The notes under the pieces are model-generated. The model was not told the origin of the DNA. It made no database searches and saw only the letters and a list, made by a program, of their open reading frames with translations. A DNA stretch of 64,000 nucleotides, taken from NCBI RefSeq assembly GCF_900091495.1, contig NZ_LT607413.1, positions 4,603,001 to 4,667,000 of the forward strand. Reading direction: 5' to 3'. Positions 1 to 9,909 of this stretch are shown here, in pieces. Each line of letters begins with the position of its first letter. The first letter of the stretch is position 1. Source of the stretch: Micromonospora echinospora (GTDB lineage: Bacteria; Actinomycetota; Actinomycetes; Mycobacteriales; Micromonosporaceae). Position numbers and translations under genes: made by a program.

Positions 1-3000
1 CCACGTGCCAGGCGACGGCGTGGAAGGCCGGGCGGTGCGGTACCAGCACCCCCTTCGGGCGACCGGTGGAGCCGGAGGTGTAGACGCACCAGGCGAGGTG
101 GTCCGGCCCGGACCCGGCGGGCGGGTCGGAACCGGCCGGCGGGCGGGGCGCTTCCGCGTCCCCGGCCCCGACCGCGGCGACGTCGACCTCCTCGACCAGC
201 AGTCGGGGCGGGGCCACCGGACGGTCGAGCGCGGTGAAGGTGACCACCAGCCGGGCACTGCTGTCGGCGAGGAGGGCGGCCAGCCGGGCGGGCGGCAGGT
301 CGGGGTCGAGCGGCAGGAAGGCCGCTCCGGCGAGCAGCACCCCGAGCTGCGCCGCGACCAGTTCCGGCCGCCGGGGCAACAGCACCGCGACCAGGTCGTC
401 CGCCCCGATGCCCGCGGCGGTGACCTCCCGGGCCAGCGCCTCGGCCCACACCCGCAGCTCCCGGTACGTCCAGCGGGCCGCGCCACCGACCACCGCCGGC
501 GCGTCCGGCGTCCGACCGGCCTGCCAGAGGACCAGGTCGTGCAGTCGGTCGGCGGTCTGCGCAATGTCCCGCCCGGCGTGCACCTCGACGGTCTCGGACA
601 GCCGGGACAGCGGGACGTCCGGTTCCCTGGTCAGCCGGTCGAGCAGCCGGACCCAGTGGTCGAGCAGCCTGCGGACGGTCACCGGATCGAACACCTCGGT
701 GCGGTACTCGACGTGGCAGCGGACGGTGTCGGTGTGCGACAGGTAGACCATGAGGTCGACCGGTGCCTTGTCCAGTCCCACCGGCAGCGGTTCGGCGGTC
801 ACGCCGGGCAGGTCGAAGGCGAACGCACCGCCGGTCTCGTACTCGACGACGACGTCGAACAGCGGGTGCCGGCCGGCCTCCCGGTGCGGGGCGAGCGCCC
901 GGACCAGGGCGTCGAACGGCACGGCGGCGTGCTCGTAGGCGTCGGCGGCGGCGGCCCGGACGCGGGTGAGGACCTCGCGGAAGGTCGGGTCGCCGGTGAG
1001 GTCCAGCCGCAACGGCAGGGTGTCGACGAAGAAGCCGACCAGGTCAGCGGTGCGCTCGTCCCGGCCGTTGAACCCGGTGCCGACCACCAGGTCCGGCTGC
1101 CCGCTGAACCGGAACAGCATGACGCCGAAGGCGCTGAGGAGGGTGGTGAACGGGGTGACCCGCTCGGCCCCGCTGAACCGGCGGATCCGGACGGCCAGCT
1201 CGGCCGGGACCTCGGTGAAGACGCTCCGGCCGGCCGGTGAGGGCAGGGCCGGACGGGTCAGGTCGGAGGGGAGGACGAGGGTGGGCGGCGGCGGATCGAA
1301 CCGGGCCAGCCAGTACCGCAGGTCCGCCTCGTCGACGGCGGTAGCCCGCCCGGCAGCGGTCCGGGCCAGCTCCGGATAGTCGACCGGCAGGGCGGCCAGC
1401 TCCGGCGCGGTGCCGGCCAGCCGGGCCCGGTAGGCGACCGAGACCTCCCGGGTGAGGACGGCGTACGAGCCACCGTCGGTGGACAGGTGGTGGAACGCCA
1501 GCACCAGCACGTGGTGGTCGGCGGAGAGCCGCAGCAGCGTGAACGCGAACACGGGGCCCTCGGCCAGGTCGAAGACCCGTCGGCTCTCCCCGGCCATCGT
1601 CTCCGCGACGGCCGGCTCCTCGGCCCGTCCGGTCAGGTCCCGTACCGGCAGCTCCACCGGCACCACCGGCCGGACGACCTGGCACGGCTCGCCGTCGACC
1701 TCGCGGTAAGTGGTGCGCAGTGGGGCGTGCCGGGCCACCACGTCACCGAGCGCGCCGCGCAGCGCCGCCACGTCCAGCGGGCCGCGCAGTCGCACCGCCA
1801 CCGCCTCGGTGTACGCCGGCGTGCCGGGGTGGAGCTGCTCGACCAGCCACAGCCGGCGCTGTCCGGGCGTCAGCGGCGCGATCTCCTTCCGGCCTGCCTG
1901 CCGGGTGCGGCGGCGCGGGCCGGTCTCCTCCCGGCCCGGCTGCCTGGTCCGGCGTGACGTGGCCCGCCGCAGCGCGTCGATGAAGGGCAGGCCGGCGCGG
2001 ACGGCGGGGGCGGGCAGGCCGAAGTCCACGAAACAGGCGATCTCGTCGGCGCCCGCGTCGAGCACCGCGTCCAGCACGCCACGGCAGCTCTCCGGGGTGC
2101 CGATCAGCGCCCGCTGCTCGCAGTACCGCCGGTACGCCCGGGACAGCACGAACCGGACGTCCTCGTCCGGGGTGTCGGCCAGGTCGATGCTCATCCCGAG
2201 GCTGTTCACCACCTGCCCGAGCAGGCTGAACGACGACCGCAGGTACGCGCAGAACGGGTCGAACGCCGCCTCGCGCACCCGGTCGAGGTCGTCGCCGAGG
2301 TACGTGTGCAGCAGCACCACCACCCGACCGGCGGCCGGGTCGAGGCCGTGCTCGGCGCGGGTCCGCCGGTACAGGGCGATGTTCTCGGCGAGCTGGGCGA
2401 CGTCCTGGGTCATCAGGTTCGTCACCACCCCGACGTCGCGCCGGGCGGCCTCCCGGTAGCTGTCCGGGTTGCCGACGATCGCGGTGAAGAACGGCGGGGC
2501 GTCCTGCACCGGCCGGGGGAAGAGCCGGACGTCGACCGGGTCGCCGCTGCCGGACGTGGCGCTGACCGCGTCGCCCCGCCAGAGCCGGCGCACCGTCTCC
2601 AGGTGCTCGTACATCACCTGCTTGTGCCGGCCGAAGTTCTCCGGCTGGAAGACGAAGTCGTTGGCGTGCCAGCCGGGGGCACAGCCGAGCCCGACCCGGC
2701 CGCCGGAGAGGTTGTCCACCATGGACCACTCCTCGGCCACCCGGACCGGGTGGTGCAGGGGCAGCACCACCGAGCCGGCGTTCAGCCGGATCCGTTCGGT
2801 CCGGACGGCGAGCGCGGCGGCGAGCACCGACGGGTTCGGGAAGTTGCCGCCGAAGGAGTGGAAGTGCCGCTCCGGGAACCAGACGGCGTGGAACCCGTGG
2901 GTGTCGGCGTACTGCGCGGCGTCGAGGATCAGGCCGTACCGGTCGTCGGCGCGCTGGTCGGGGTAGTCCCCGAAGAAGTACAGGCTGACGTCGACGGTCT

Positions 3001-6000
3001 CCCCGGTCTCCCCGGTCTCCCCGGTCTCCCCGGCCCCGACCTCGTCCGTCCCGATCCCCCCGGGCCCGGCCGCCTGCGTGGAGGCACCCGGGTCAACCGG
3101 GCCTGCCGCTACCGCCCGGGCCGGGGTCGTCCGGGCCGGGCCCTCGGCGGTCACCGCCGTCGGGGTGGTCGCCCCTGCCGCGCCGAGCAGGGCGAGTTGC
3201 TGCTGCATCAGGTCGAGCTGGCGGTGGATGATCGCGCTCAGGTCGCTTCCCGCCACCACTCCCTCGACCGCTCCGCCGCCCATCGCCCGTTCCGGCCGCG
3301 CGCCACCCCGTTGATCCACTCCAGATGCGGTGACCGGGGGTGTCCCGGGCCCTTCGACAGCCCGACCTGCCGCATCTCGCGGCGCAGCCGACGACGTCGC
3401 CGGTGCCGGCGACGGGGCATCTCCGGGCAGGGATCGGCCGGAGCCGGCGATGATCCGCTCGGCGAGTCGACGCGGGGTGTCGACGTCCTCGAAGAGCTCC
3501 CGGATCGGCACCCGGACCCCGTAGGCCTGGTCGATCTCCCGGGACATGCTGATCAGCAGCAGGGAGTCCGCCCCGAGGGAGAAGAAGGTCTCGTCGGGGC
3601 CGACCGCCGCGACCTCCAGCCCCAGCTTGCTGGCGGTCAACGCGCGGACCCGGTCCAGCACCGCGCCGTCGACCGCCGCGTCGCCGTCGGCGTCGGCGGG
3701 GGCTGCCTGGCTGGCCGGGACGGGCAGGGGGGCCGGGACGGCGTTCGCCGGTGCGGTGGGGTCGGGTGCGGGGCCCTGTGGAGCTGCCCGCACCGGCGGG
3801 GCAGCACCATCAGCCGAAGCCGAAGCCGAAGCCGAAGCCGGAGCCGAGGTCGAAGCCGAGGTCGAAGCCGAAGCCGAAGCCGGGACCGGAACCGGGTCGG
3901 CGTCGATCCAGTACCGGCGGCGCTGGAACGGGTACCCGGGCAACGACACCCGGCGTCCGGCGCAGCCCTCGGTGATCGCCACCCAGTCGACCGGAGCGCC
4001 CGCGCAGTACAGCTCCGCCACGGCCTGCCACACCCCGTCGACCGGGTCGAGGCCGCGTCGCTGGGACGGGATCCAGGTCGCCGTCGACCGGGTCGTCCGG
4101 GCCAGTCGGGTGAGCGCGGCCTCCGGTCCCGCCTCGACGAACGTCCGGCAGTCCCGGTCGACGGCCGTCCGGACGGCGGCGTGGAACTCGACGGTCCCAC
4201 GCGCCTGCCGGTACAGGTGCTCGGCGTCGGGCCGCCAGCCCGGCTCGCGGACCCGACCGTCGACGGTGCTGACCACCGGGACCCGGACCGGCCGCAGGTC
4301 CACCCGCGCGGCCAACTCCCGCAGGCGGTCCCGCAGCGGCTCGATCGCCGCGCAGTGGAAGGCCCGGGTCACCGGCAACCGCCGGGTCGACAGTCCGAGC
4401 CGGGCGGCCCGGGCGGCGACGGTGGCGACCGCGTCGGGTGACCCGGCCAGGACGTGTCGTTCCGGTCCGTTCACCACGGCGACCTCCACCGGAGTGCCGG
4501 TGACCAGGTCGTCGACGACCGTCCGTTCGGCGAGCACCGCCAGCATCGCGCCCGGCTCCAGCTCGTCGTGCATGAGCCGGCCACGCCAGGCGGCGAGGCG
4601 TACCGCGTCGGCGAACGGGAGCGCGCCGGCCACGGCCAGGGCGGTGTACTCGCCGACGCTGTGGCCGAGCACGTAGTCGGGGGTGACCCCCCAGGAGCGC
4701 CACAGCTCGGCGAGGGCCAGTCCGACGACGACCAGCACCGGCTGGGCCAGGTCGGTGGCGGGCCCGGCGGGGTCGGGAGCGTCCCGCAGCCGGGCGAGGA
4801 GGTCACCGCCGACCGCGTCCCGGTACGCCGACGCGGCCTCGGCCAGGACGTCCCCTACCACCGGGAAGTGCTCCGCGAGCGGCAGCAGCACCGGACGGAG
4901 GTCGCCCTGTCCGGGGAAGGCCAGCACGATCGGCCCGGCGGCGGCCGTGCCGGTGACCACGGTGTCCGAGGCGGCGGTGCCGGCGACGAACCGGTCCAGT
5001 GCCGAGGCGAGGGCGGCGGGGGAGCCGCCCCGCGCGACGAGTCGGTGCCGCAGGTGCCGGCGACCCCGTCCCGTGGTGGTCACCAGGTCCGCCAGGGCCA
5101 GGTCGGGGTGGGCGTGGAGGTGGTCCCGGTGGCGGGTGGCGAGCGCGATGAGGGCGGCCGGGTCGTTCGCCGAGAGCGGCAGCAGGCCGGGAGCGGTGGC
5201 CTGCGGGCGGACGGTGCCCAGCGGGACGGCATCGGTCGGAGCGACGGCTGCGACACCGGCGGCCGACGCAGTGGTGGACGGGGCGACGACCGGCTCGGGC
5301 GGCTGCTCGACGATGACGTGGGCGTTGGTGCCGCCGACGCCGAGGGCGCTCACCGCCGCCCGGCGTGGGGTGCCGGACCCGGACCACCCGACGCCGGTGG
5401 TGGTGACGGTGAACGGGGCCAGGTCGACCGCCGGCCGGGTGAAGTTGATCTGCGGGGGGATCCGGCCGGTCCGGACCGCCAGTACCGCCTTGACCAGCCC
5501 GGCCATGCCGGCGCAGCTGTCCAGGTGACCGATGTTCGCCTTGACCGAGCCGAGGAACGGCCGGGCCGACGCGTACGCCTCGGCGAGGGCGTGGTGTTCC
5601 ACCGGGTCGCCGAGGGCGGTGCCGGTGCCGTGTGCCTCGACGTACCCGATCGACGCGGCGGGCACGGCGGCGTCCCGCAGCGCCTGCCGGATCACCTCGA
5701 CCTGCCCGGTCACGCTCGGCGCGGTGAAGCCGACCTTGCCCGCGCCGTCGTTGTTCACCGCCGAGCCGAGGATCACCGCGTACACCGGGTCGCCGTCGGC
5801 GACGGCGCGGGCGTACGGCTTGAGCACCACCGCCGCGACCCCGTTGCCGCCGACCGTGCCGTCGGCGGCGGCGTCGAAGGGGCGGCACCGGCCCTGCGCG
5901 GAGAGGATCGAGCCGGGGGTGTGCCGGTAGCCGGTGACCTGGGGGACGTGCACGGCGACGGCGCCGGCCACCGCCAGGTCGGCGTCCCCGGTGAGCAGCG

Positions 6001-8653
6001 CGCGGGCGGCCAGGTGTACCGCGACCAGGGAGGTGGAGCAGGCGGTCTGCACGGTGACCGCCGGCCCGGTCAGCCCCAGCCGGTACGCGACCCGGGTGGC
6101 CAGGAAGTCCGGCTGGTTGCCCAGTGCCGCGCCGATCGTCGTGGCTGGGTCGTCGACCCGGGTGGCCGCGTCGAGGTTGTTCCGCAGGTAGGTGTGGTGG
6201 GTGTAGAGGTTCATCCCGCCACCGGCGAAGAGCCCGACCCGGGCCCGGTCGCCGGCACCGGCGTACCCGGCGTCCTCCAGGGCGTGCTGACAGGTCTCCA
6301 GGAAGAGCCGGTGCTGCGGGTCGAGCAGTTCGGCCTCCCGGGCACTGATGCCGAAGAAGCCCGCGTCGAAGCCGGTGACGTCGTCGAGGACGCCGCTGGC
6401 CGCGACGAATCCGGGGGCGTCCGCGTCCGGCACGCGCGCGCCGGCCAGCTCCTCGGGGGTGAAGAAGCGGACGCTCTCCACCCCGGCGAGGAGGTTCGAC
6501 CAGAACTCGTCGACGTCGGCGGCACCGGGGAAGCGGCCCGCCATGCCGATGACGGCGATCCGGTGGTCCCGGTCCACCGGTGCGGGGCCGGTGGCGTCGG
6601 CCGGGGCGGTGTCGGTGAGGTGCCGGACGAGCGCGTCGACGGTCGGGTGCGCGAAGAACGCCGGGGGCGGGACCGACCGGCCGAGGGCCTGTTCGAGCAG
6701 GGCCCGGAGCCGGACGATCTCCACCGAGCCGATGCCGAGCTCCCAGAGCGGCCGGTCGGTGTCGACCGGGCCGCCGAGCAGGTCACCGAGTGCGTCCAGG
6801 ACCGCTCGGCGCACCGCCGCCCGGGAGGGCGGGGCACCTGCGTGCCCGTCCGACGGGGAAACGGCCGGGGAAACGGCCGGGACGGGGAAGGACGGCGTGT
6901 CGGCGGCCGGGACCGGGCGGCGGTCGGCGTCGAAGTCGCCGGAGGTGAGGCGGCGGCGCAGCGCGGCCCGCTGGATCTTCCCGCCGGTGGTGCGGGGGAA
7001 CTCCGCTTCGGGCACCGCGACGACCCGGGCCGGCGCGATGCCCCAGCGTCGGGCCACCGCGGCGGTGACGTCCCGGGCCACCTCCGACGCCGGCCGGCCC
7101 GCGTCGGGGTCGGGCACGTGGAACAGGACCAGCGACTCGGTTCCGGTACGGGGATCGGGCACACCGCAGGCGGCGACCAGCCCGGCGGCGACGCCGGACA
7201 CCTCCCCGGCGACCTGCTCGACCTCGTGGCAGGGCAGGTTGTGCCCGTTGATGATGATCAGGTCCTTCTCCCGGCCGGTGACGGTGATCCGGCCGTCCAC
7301 CATGTACGCCAGGTCGCCGGTGTCCCACCAGCCGCCGGGGCGCTGGGCGGCGCGGGTCGCCTCCGGGTCGCCGAGGTAGCCGGGGGTGATCCGGGGCGAA
7401 CGGACCTGGAGCCGTCCGATCCGCCCCTCGGGCAGCACCTCGTCGTCCCGGCCGACGATCCGCAGGGCGGCACCGGGGGCGGGCGCGCCGACGGAGAGGA
7501 ACTCGACGCAGTCGGCGGGATCCTCGTCGGCGGTGGCCCACTCCAGGTCGCCGTCGAGGCTGGCGGCGCGGACCCGCTGCCGGCAGCCCGGCTCGCCGAG
7601 GGACGCGAAGGTGATCGCGGTGCAGGTCTCGGACATCCCCCAGGCCGGGGTCATCGCGGCGGCCGGCACGCCGGTCGCCGCCTCGAAGGCGTCGAAGGTC
7701 TCCGGCCGGCACTGCTCGCCGCCGCTGACCATCCGCCGTACGTGCCGCAGCTCCCACCGGGGGCCCGGATCGCGGGCCACCGCGTCGGCCACCAGCCGGA
7801 GTCCGAAGTTCGGCGCCCAGCTGTGGGTGACCCGGTGCCGGCGCATCAGTTCCAGCCAGCGCAGCGGGTCGGCCAGCACCCGGTCGGTGTCGACGTGGAC
7901 GCTGGTCGCGCCGAGGAACACCCCGGCGAGGTGGTAGAGGAGCAGCCCGGCGACGTGGTCCACCGGGAGCCAGTTGAGCAGCACGTCACCGGGGCGGATG
8001 TCGAGCATCTCCCGCGCGCCCACGGCGTACTGGGACAGACCGAGGTGGGTCAGCGGGATGATCTTCGGGGTGCCGGTGCTGCCGGAGGAGAGTTGCAGCA
8101 CCGCCACCTCCTCCGGCCCGGCGTGGTGGTCGGTGTCCGGCCCGGGCCGCTGACCGTCGGCCAGTTCGGCCACGGTGACCACCCGCCCGCCGAACGGGAG
8201 ATGACGCAGTCCGACCGCGTCGGCCGCCCCGGCGACGACGACCGGTTCCCCGAGTGTTCGCCAGGCGTGCCGGAGCGCGTCGAGCGCCGGGGAGTCCCCG
8301 GCGTGGCCGGGCCCGGCGGCGGTGGTCAGCGGCACCACCCCGGCCAGCACGCAACCGAAGAACGCCGGCCAGTACTCGACGGACGCGGCGACCCGCAGGA
8401 TCGCGTACCCGCCGGGGTCCACGTTCCGGGCCCGCAGGCCGTCGCGGACCGCGCGGGCCCGGTCGAGCAGGTCGGGGTGGGCCAGGAAGTCGGTGTCGCC
8501 GTCGGTGGCGACCAGGTGGAGGCCGGCCTCGGGGAACCGTTCCGCCGCGCGGGTGAGCGCCTCGCCCAGGGTCCGGGGGTGCTTCGGGTCGTCGGGCAGC
8601 TCGGCACCGTGGCTGACGGCGGGACGACGGCCGGACGGGCGGGGAACGGTCAC
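1..8653 (-). CDS. Hybrid PKS-NRPS megasynthase (AL-ACP-KS-AT-ACP-LLM-C-A...), 3' end outside the window
   Basis: One uninterrupted minus-strand frame, about 2,884 codons, leaves the window inside an adenylation domain. It starts at a GTG that overlaps the stop of the upstream MFS gene (GTGA). Domains by residue: acyl-AMP ligase about 30-575 (SSGSTGTPK near 187, GREKDLIIINGHNL, TTGGKIQRAALRRR); ACP1 with Ser643 in LGIGS; ketosynthase about 693-1120 with Cys872 (QTACSTSL), His1008 (EAHGTGT) and His1043 (NIGH); acyltransferase with Ser1332 (GHSVGE) and an AFH motif, suggesting malonyl-CoA; ACP2 with Ser1697 (LGADSL); luciferase-like flavin monooxygenase about 1888-2225 (SLYFFGDY); condensation domain with HHLSTDG at 2388-2394; adenylation domain from about 2700 (YTSGSTGRPKGV near 2860). 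The inferred chemistry is activation of a carboxylic acid, one malonyl extension, hydroxylation of the carrier-bound chain and amide formation with an amino acid. No KR, DH or aminotransferase domain is seen. The product is unknown. Confidence 0.93.
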   Translation of the reverse strand, partial: MTVPRPSGRRPAVSHGAELPDDPKHPRTLGEALTRAAERFPEAGLHLVATDGDTDFLAHPDLLDRARAVRDGLRARNVDPGGYAILRVAASVEYWPAFFGCVLAGVVPLTTAAGPGHAGDSPALDALRHAWRTLGEPVVVAGAADAVGLRHLPFGGRVVTVAELADGQRPGPDTDHHAGPEEVAVLQLSSGSTGTPKIIPLTHLGLSQYAVGAREMLDIRPGDVLLNWLPVDHVAGLLLYHLAGVFLGATSVHVDTDRVLADPLRWLELMRRHRVTHSWAPNFGLRLVADAVARDPGPRWELRHVRRMVSGGEQCRPETFDAFEAATGVPAAAMTPAWGMSETCTAITFASLGEPGCRQRVRAASLDGDLEWATADEDPADCVEFLSVGAPAPGAALRIVGRDDEVLPEGRIGRLQVRSPRITPGYLGDPEATRAAQRPGGWWDTGDLAYMVDGRITVTGREKDLIIINGHNLPCHEVEQVAGEVSGVAAGLVAACGVPDPRTGTESLVLFHVPDPDAGRPASEVARDVTAAVARRWGIAPARVVAVPEAEFPRTTGGKIQRAALRRRLTSGDFDADRRPVPAADTPSFPVPAVSPAVSPSDGHAGAPPSRAAVRRAVLDALGDLLGGPVDTDRPLWELGIGSVEIVRLRALLEQALGRSVPPPAFFAHPTVDALVRHLTDTAPADATGPAPVDRDHRIAVIGMAGRFPGAADVDEFWSNLLAGVESVRFFTPEELAGARVPDADAPGFVAASGVLDDVTGFDAGFFGISAREAELLDPQHRLFLETCQHALEDAGYAGAGDRARVGLFAGGGMNLYTHHTYLRNNLDAATRVDDPATTIGAALGNQPDFLATRVAYRLGLTGPAVTVQTACSTSLVAVHLAARALLTGDADLAVAGAVAVHVPQVTGYRHTPGSILSAQGRCRPFDAAADGTVGGNGVAAVVLKPYARAVADGDPVYAVILGSAVNNDGAGKVGFTAPSVTGQVEVIRQALRDAAVPAASIGYVEAHGTGTALGDPVEHHALAEAYASARPFLGSVKANIGHLDSCAGMAGLVKAVLAVRTGRIPPQINFTRPAVDLAPFTVTTTGVGWSGSGTPRRAAVSALGVGGTNAHVIVEQPPEPVVAPSTTASAAGVAAVAPTDAVPLGTVRPQATAPGLLPLSANDPAALIALATRHRDHLHAHPDLALADLVTTTGRGRRHLRHRLVARGGSPAALASALDRFVAGTAASDTVVTGTAAAGPIVLAFPGQGDLRPVLLPLAEHFPVVGDVLAEAASAYRDAVGGDLLARLRDAPDPAGPATDLAQPVLVVVGLALAELWRSWGVTPDYVLGHSVGEYTALAVAGALPFADAVRLAAWRGRLMHDELEPGAMLAVLAERTVVDDLVTGTPVEVAVVNGPERHVLAGSPDAVATVAARAARLGLSTRRLPVTRAFHCAAIEPLRDRLRELAARVDLRPVRVPVVSTVDGRVREPGWRPDAEHLYRQARGTVEFHAAVRTAVDRDCRTFVEAGPEAALTRLARTTRSTATWIPSQRRGLDPVDGVWQAVAELYCAGAPVDWVAITEGCAGRRVSLPGYPFQRRRYWIDADPVPVPASASASTSASTSAPASASASASADGAAPPVRAAPQGPAPDPTAPANAVPAPLPVPASQAAPADADGDAAVDGAVLDRVRALTASKLGLEVAAVGPDETFFSLGADSLLLISMSREIDQAYGVRVPIRELFEDVDTPRRLAERIIAGSGRSLPGDAPSPAPATSSAAPRDAAGRAVEGPGTPPVTASGVDQRGGARPERAMGGGAVEGVVAGSDLSAIIHRQLDLMQQQLALLGAAGATTPTAVTAEGPARTTPARAVAAGPVDPGASTQAAGPGGIGTDEVGAGETGETGETGETVDVSLYFFGDYPDQRADDRYGLILDAAQYADTHGFHAVWFPERHFHSFGGNFPNPSVLAAALAVRTERIRLNAGSVVLPLHHPVRVAEEWSMVDNLSGGRVGLGCAPGWHANDFVFQPENFGRHKQVMYEHLETVRRLWRGDAVSATSGSGDPVDVRLFPRPVQDAPPFFTAIVGNPDSYREAARRDVGVVTNLMTQDVAQLAENIALYRRTRAEHGLDPAAGRVVVLLHTYLGDDLDRVREAAFDPFCAYLRSSFSLLGQVVNSLGMSIDLADTPDEDVRFVLSRAYRRYCEQRALIGTPESCRGVLDAVLDAGADEIACFVDFGLPAPAVRAGLPFIDALRRATSRRTRQPGREETGPRRRTRQAGRKEIAPLTPGQRRLWLVEQLHPGTPAYTEAVAVRLRGPLDVAALRGALGDVVARHAPLRTTYREVDGEPCQVVRPVVPVELPVRDLTGRAEEPAVAETMAGESRRVFDLAEGPVFAFTLLRLSADHHVLVLAFHHLSTDGGSYAVLTREVSVAYRARLAGTAPELAALPVDYPELARTAAGRATAVDEADLRYWLARFDPPPPTLVLPSDLTRPALPSPAGRSVFTEVPAELAVRIRRFSGAERVTPFTTLLSAFGVMLFRFSGQPDLVVGTGFNGRDERTADLVGFFVDTLPLRLDLTGDPTFREVLTRVRAAAADAYEHAAVPFDALVRALAPHREAGRHPLFDVVVEYETGGAFAFDLPGVTAEPLPVGLDKAPVDLMVYLSHTDTVRCHVEYRTEVFDPVTVRRLLDHWVRLLDRLTREPDVPLSRLSETVEVHAGRDIAQTADRLHDLVLWQAGRTPDAPAVVGGAARWTYRELRVWAEALAREVTAAGIGADDLVAVLLPRRPELVAAQLGVLLAGAAFLPLDPDLPPARLAALLADSSARLVVTFTALDRPVAPPRLLVEEVDVAAVGAGDAEAPRPPAGSDPPAGSGPDHLAWCVYTSGSTGRPKGVLVPHRPAFHAVAWHV
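2996..3037 (-). repeat. 9-bp repeat coding a (Gly-Glu-Thr)n linker
   Basis: About four copies of the 9-mer ggtctcccc encode GETGETGETGET immediately before the luciferase-like monooxygenase domain. The unit is a multiple of three, so copy-number change would not break the frame. Confidence 0.9.
3805..3893 (-). repeat. Hexanucleotide repeat coding a Ser-Ala/Ser-Thr linker in the megasynthase
   Basis: The plus strand reads repeated agccga/ggtcga hexamers. In the synthase frame they encode an interdomain linker of alternating Ala-Ser and Thr-Ser dipeptides between the AT and ACP2. The repeat keeps the frame. Confidence 0.9.
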
Positions 8654-9909
8654 GGGGCTACCTCGGCAGGTTGACGGCGTGCTGCGGTCCGGAGGCGGAC
8701 GTGGGCCACGAGGAAGACGAGCGCGACGGCCAGGGCCAGCCCGTGGGCGGCCCCGACGACCGGCAGCGGCGGGAACCGGTCCAGCAGCGCGGCACAGACG
8801 ATCATGCCGAGCCCGAAACCGGCGTTCTGCGCCGCGCTGGCGAAGCCGAACAGGCGGGGCCGCAGGTCGGCGTCGACCGCCTGGAGGCGGGTGGTGTAGC
8901 TGATCTCGGCGTAGCCGTCGGCCGCGCCGGCGGCCAGGGTCACCGGGACCAGCAGCCAGACCGGCAGGCCGGTGAAGGCGAGCACGAAACAGACCGACAT
9001 CAGGCAGGTGGCGACGCCGAAGGGCAGTTCCGTGGGGCCTCGCCCCGAGCGTTTCGCCCGCCGGGCGGCCCAGCGGCCGGCGAGCAGGCTGCCCGCCGCC
9101 CAGGCGGTGGTGAAGGTGGCGGCGAACGTGGCGGGGGAGTCGGGGCGGACCAGGGTCGCGTACACCGGCAGGCCGACGTTGTGCGAGGCGGAGCCGAACG
9201 CGTCGGCGGCGCGTACCGCGATCATCGCCGGCACCACCGGGGCGACGGCCCGCAGCAGGCCGAACCGGCCGGGCGCGCGCCCGGCGACGGTGGTTCGCCC
9301 GGTGGTGGGGGCAGGGCGGTCGGCGGCGGGGGTGCGCCGGGCCACCGGGAGCAGGAGCAGGGCGGAGAGCAGGTACGTGGCGGCGTCGACCAGGAACGCC
9401 ACGTGGTAGCCGAGCCACCCCACCAGCACGCCCGCCGAGGCGAACCCGAGCAGCATCCCCACCGAGCGCAGCGTGACCACCAGGCCGTTGGCCCGGGTCA
9501 ACCGGTCCGCGCCGACCATGGTGGGCAGGTGCGCGCGCATCGCCACGCCCCAGAGCGTCTGGCCGGCGCCGAGCGCGACCGCGAGTCCGTACAGCACGGG
9601 GGTCCGGGCCCCGGCGGGGACCGTGACGAGCAGGACGAGCATGCCGGCCGCGAGCAGGTCGGCGCCGATCATCAGGTACGGGCGACGGTGGCGGGCGGCG
9701 AGCCGGCCGGCGACCGGCCCGGTGAGGAACCCGGCGGCCAGGCGGACGGCCATGAAGACGCCGGTCTGCACCGGGGAGCCGGTCAGGTGCAGCACGAACA
9801 GGCCCAGCGCCACCAGGTTCAGGAAGCTGCCGAAGGTCGACACGGCGTGTGCGGTGGCCACCAGCCGAAGATCGCCCCACGACTGGTCCGCCCCTGCTGG
9901 CCCGCCCAA
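8650..9909 (-). CDS. MFS transporter, probable exporter of the PKS-NRPS product
   Basis: A major facilitator superfamily protein of about 419 residues with roughly twelve hydrophobic segments. It starts with an N-terminal helix near FGSFLNLVALGLFVLHL and has the basic loop between helices 2 and 3 (GPVAGRLAARHRRPYL). The family (EntS/MFS_3-like) exports siderophores or antibiotics. Its stop codon overlaps the GTG start of the megasynthase by four bases, so the two are likely translationally coupled and the export role is inferred. I place the start at TTG 9909 because GGGGGGAAG sits just upstream. An ATG at 9963 in the same frame would add 18 residues that do not look like MFS sequence. Confidence 0.85.
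   Translation of the reverse strand: MGGPAGADQSWGDLRLVATAHAVSTFGSFLNLVALGLFVLHLTGSPVQTGVFMAVRLAAGFLTGPVAGRLAARHRRPYLMIGADLLAAGMLVLLVTVPAGARTPVLYGLAVALGAGQTLWGVAMRAHLPTMVGADRLTRANGLVVTLRSVGMLLGFASAGVLVGWLGYHVAFLVDAATYLLSALLLLPVARRTPAADRPAPTTGRTTVAGRAPGRFGLLRAVAPVVPAMIAVRAADAFGSASHNVGLPVYATLVRPDSPATFAATFTTAWAAGSLLAGRWAARRAKRSGRGPTELPFGVATCLMSVCFVLAFTGLPVWLLVPVTLAAGAADGYAEISYTTRLQAVDADLRPRLFGFASAAQNAGFGLGMIVCAALLDRFPPLPVVGAAHGLALAVALVFLVAHVRLRTAARRQPAEVAP

Noticed and set aside
2996..3893. Short repeats considered as a CRISPR-like array
   Set aside because: The units are 6-9 bp, contiguous and in frame, with no spacers; they are protein linkers.
4454..8674. A 1,406-codon plus-strand open frame opposite the megasynthase
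   Set aside because: It is the antisense shadow of the PKS-NRPS gene, Gly/Asp/Arg/Val-rich with no domain. The minus strand carries all catalytic motifs in one frame.
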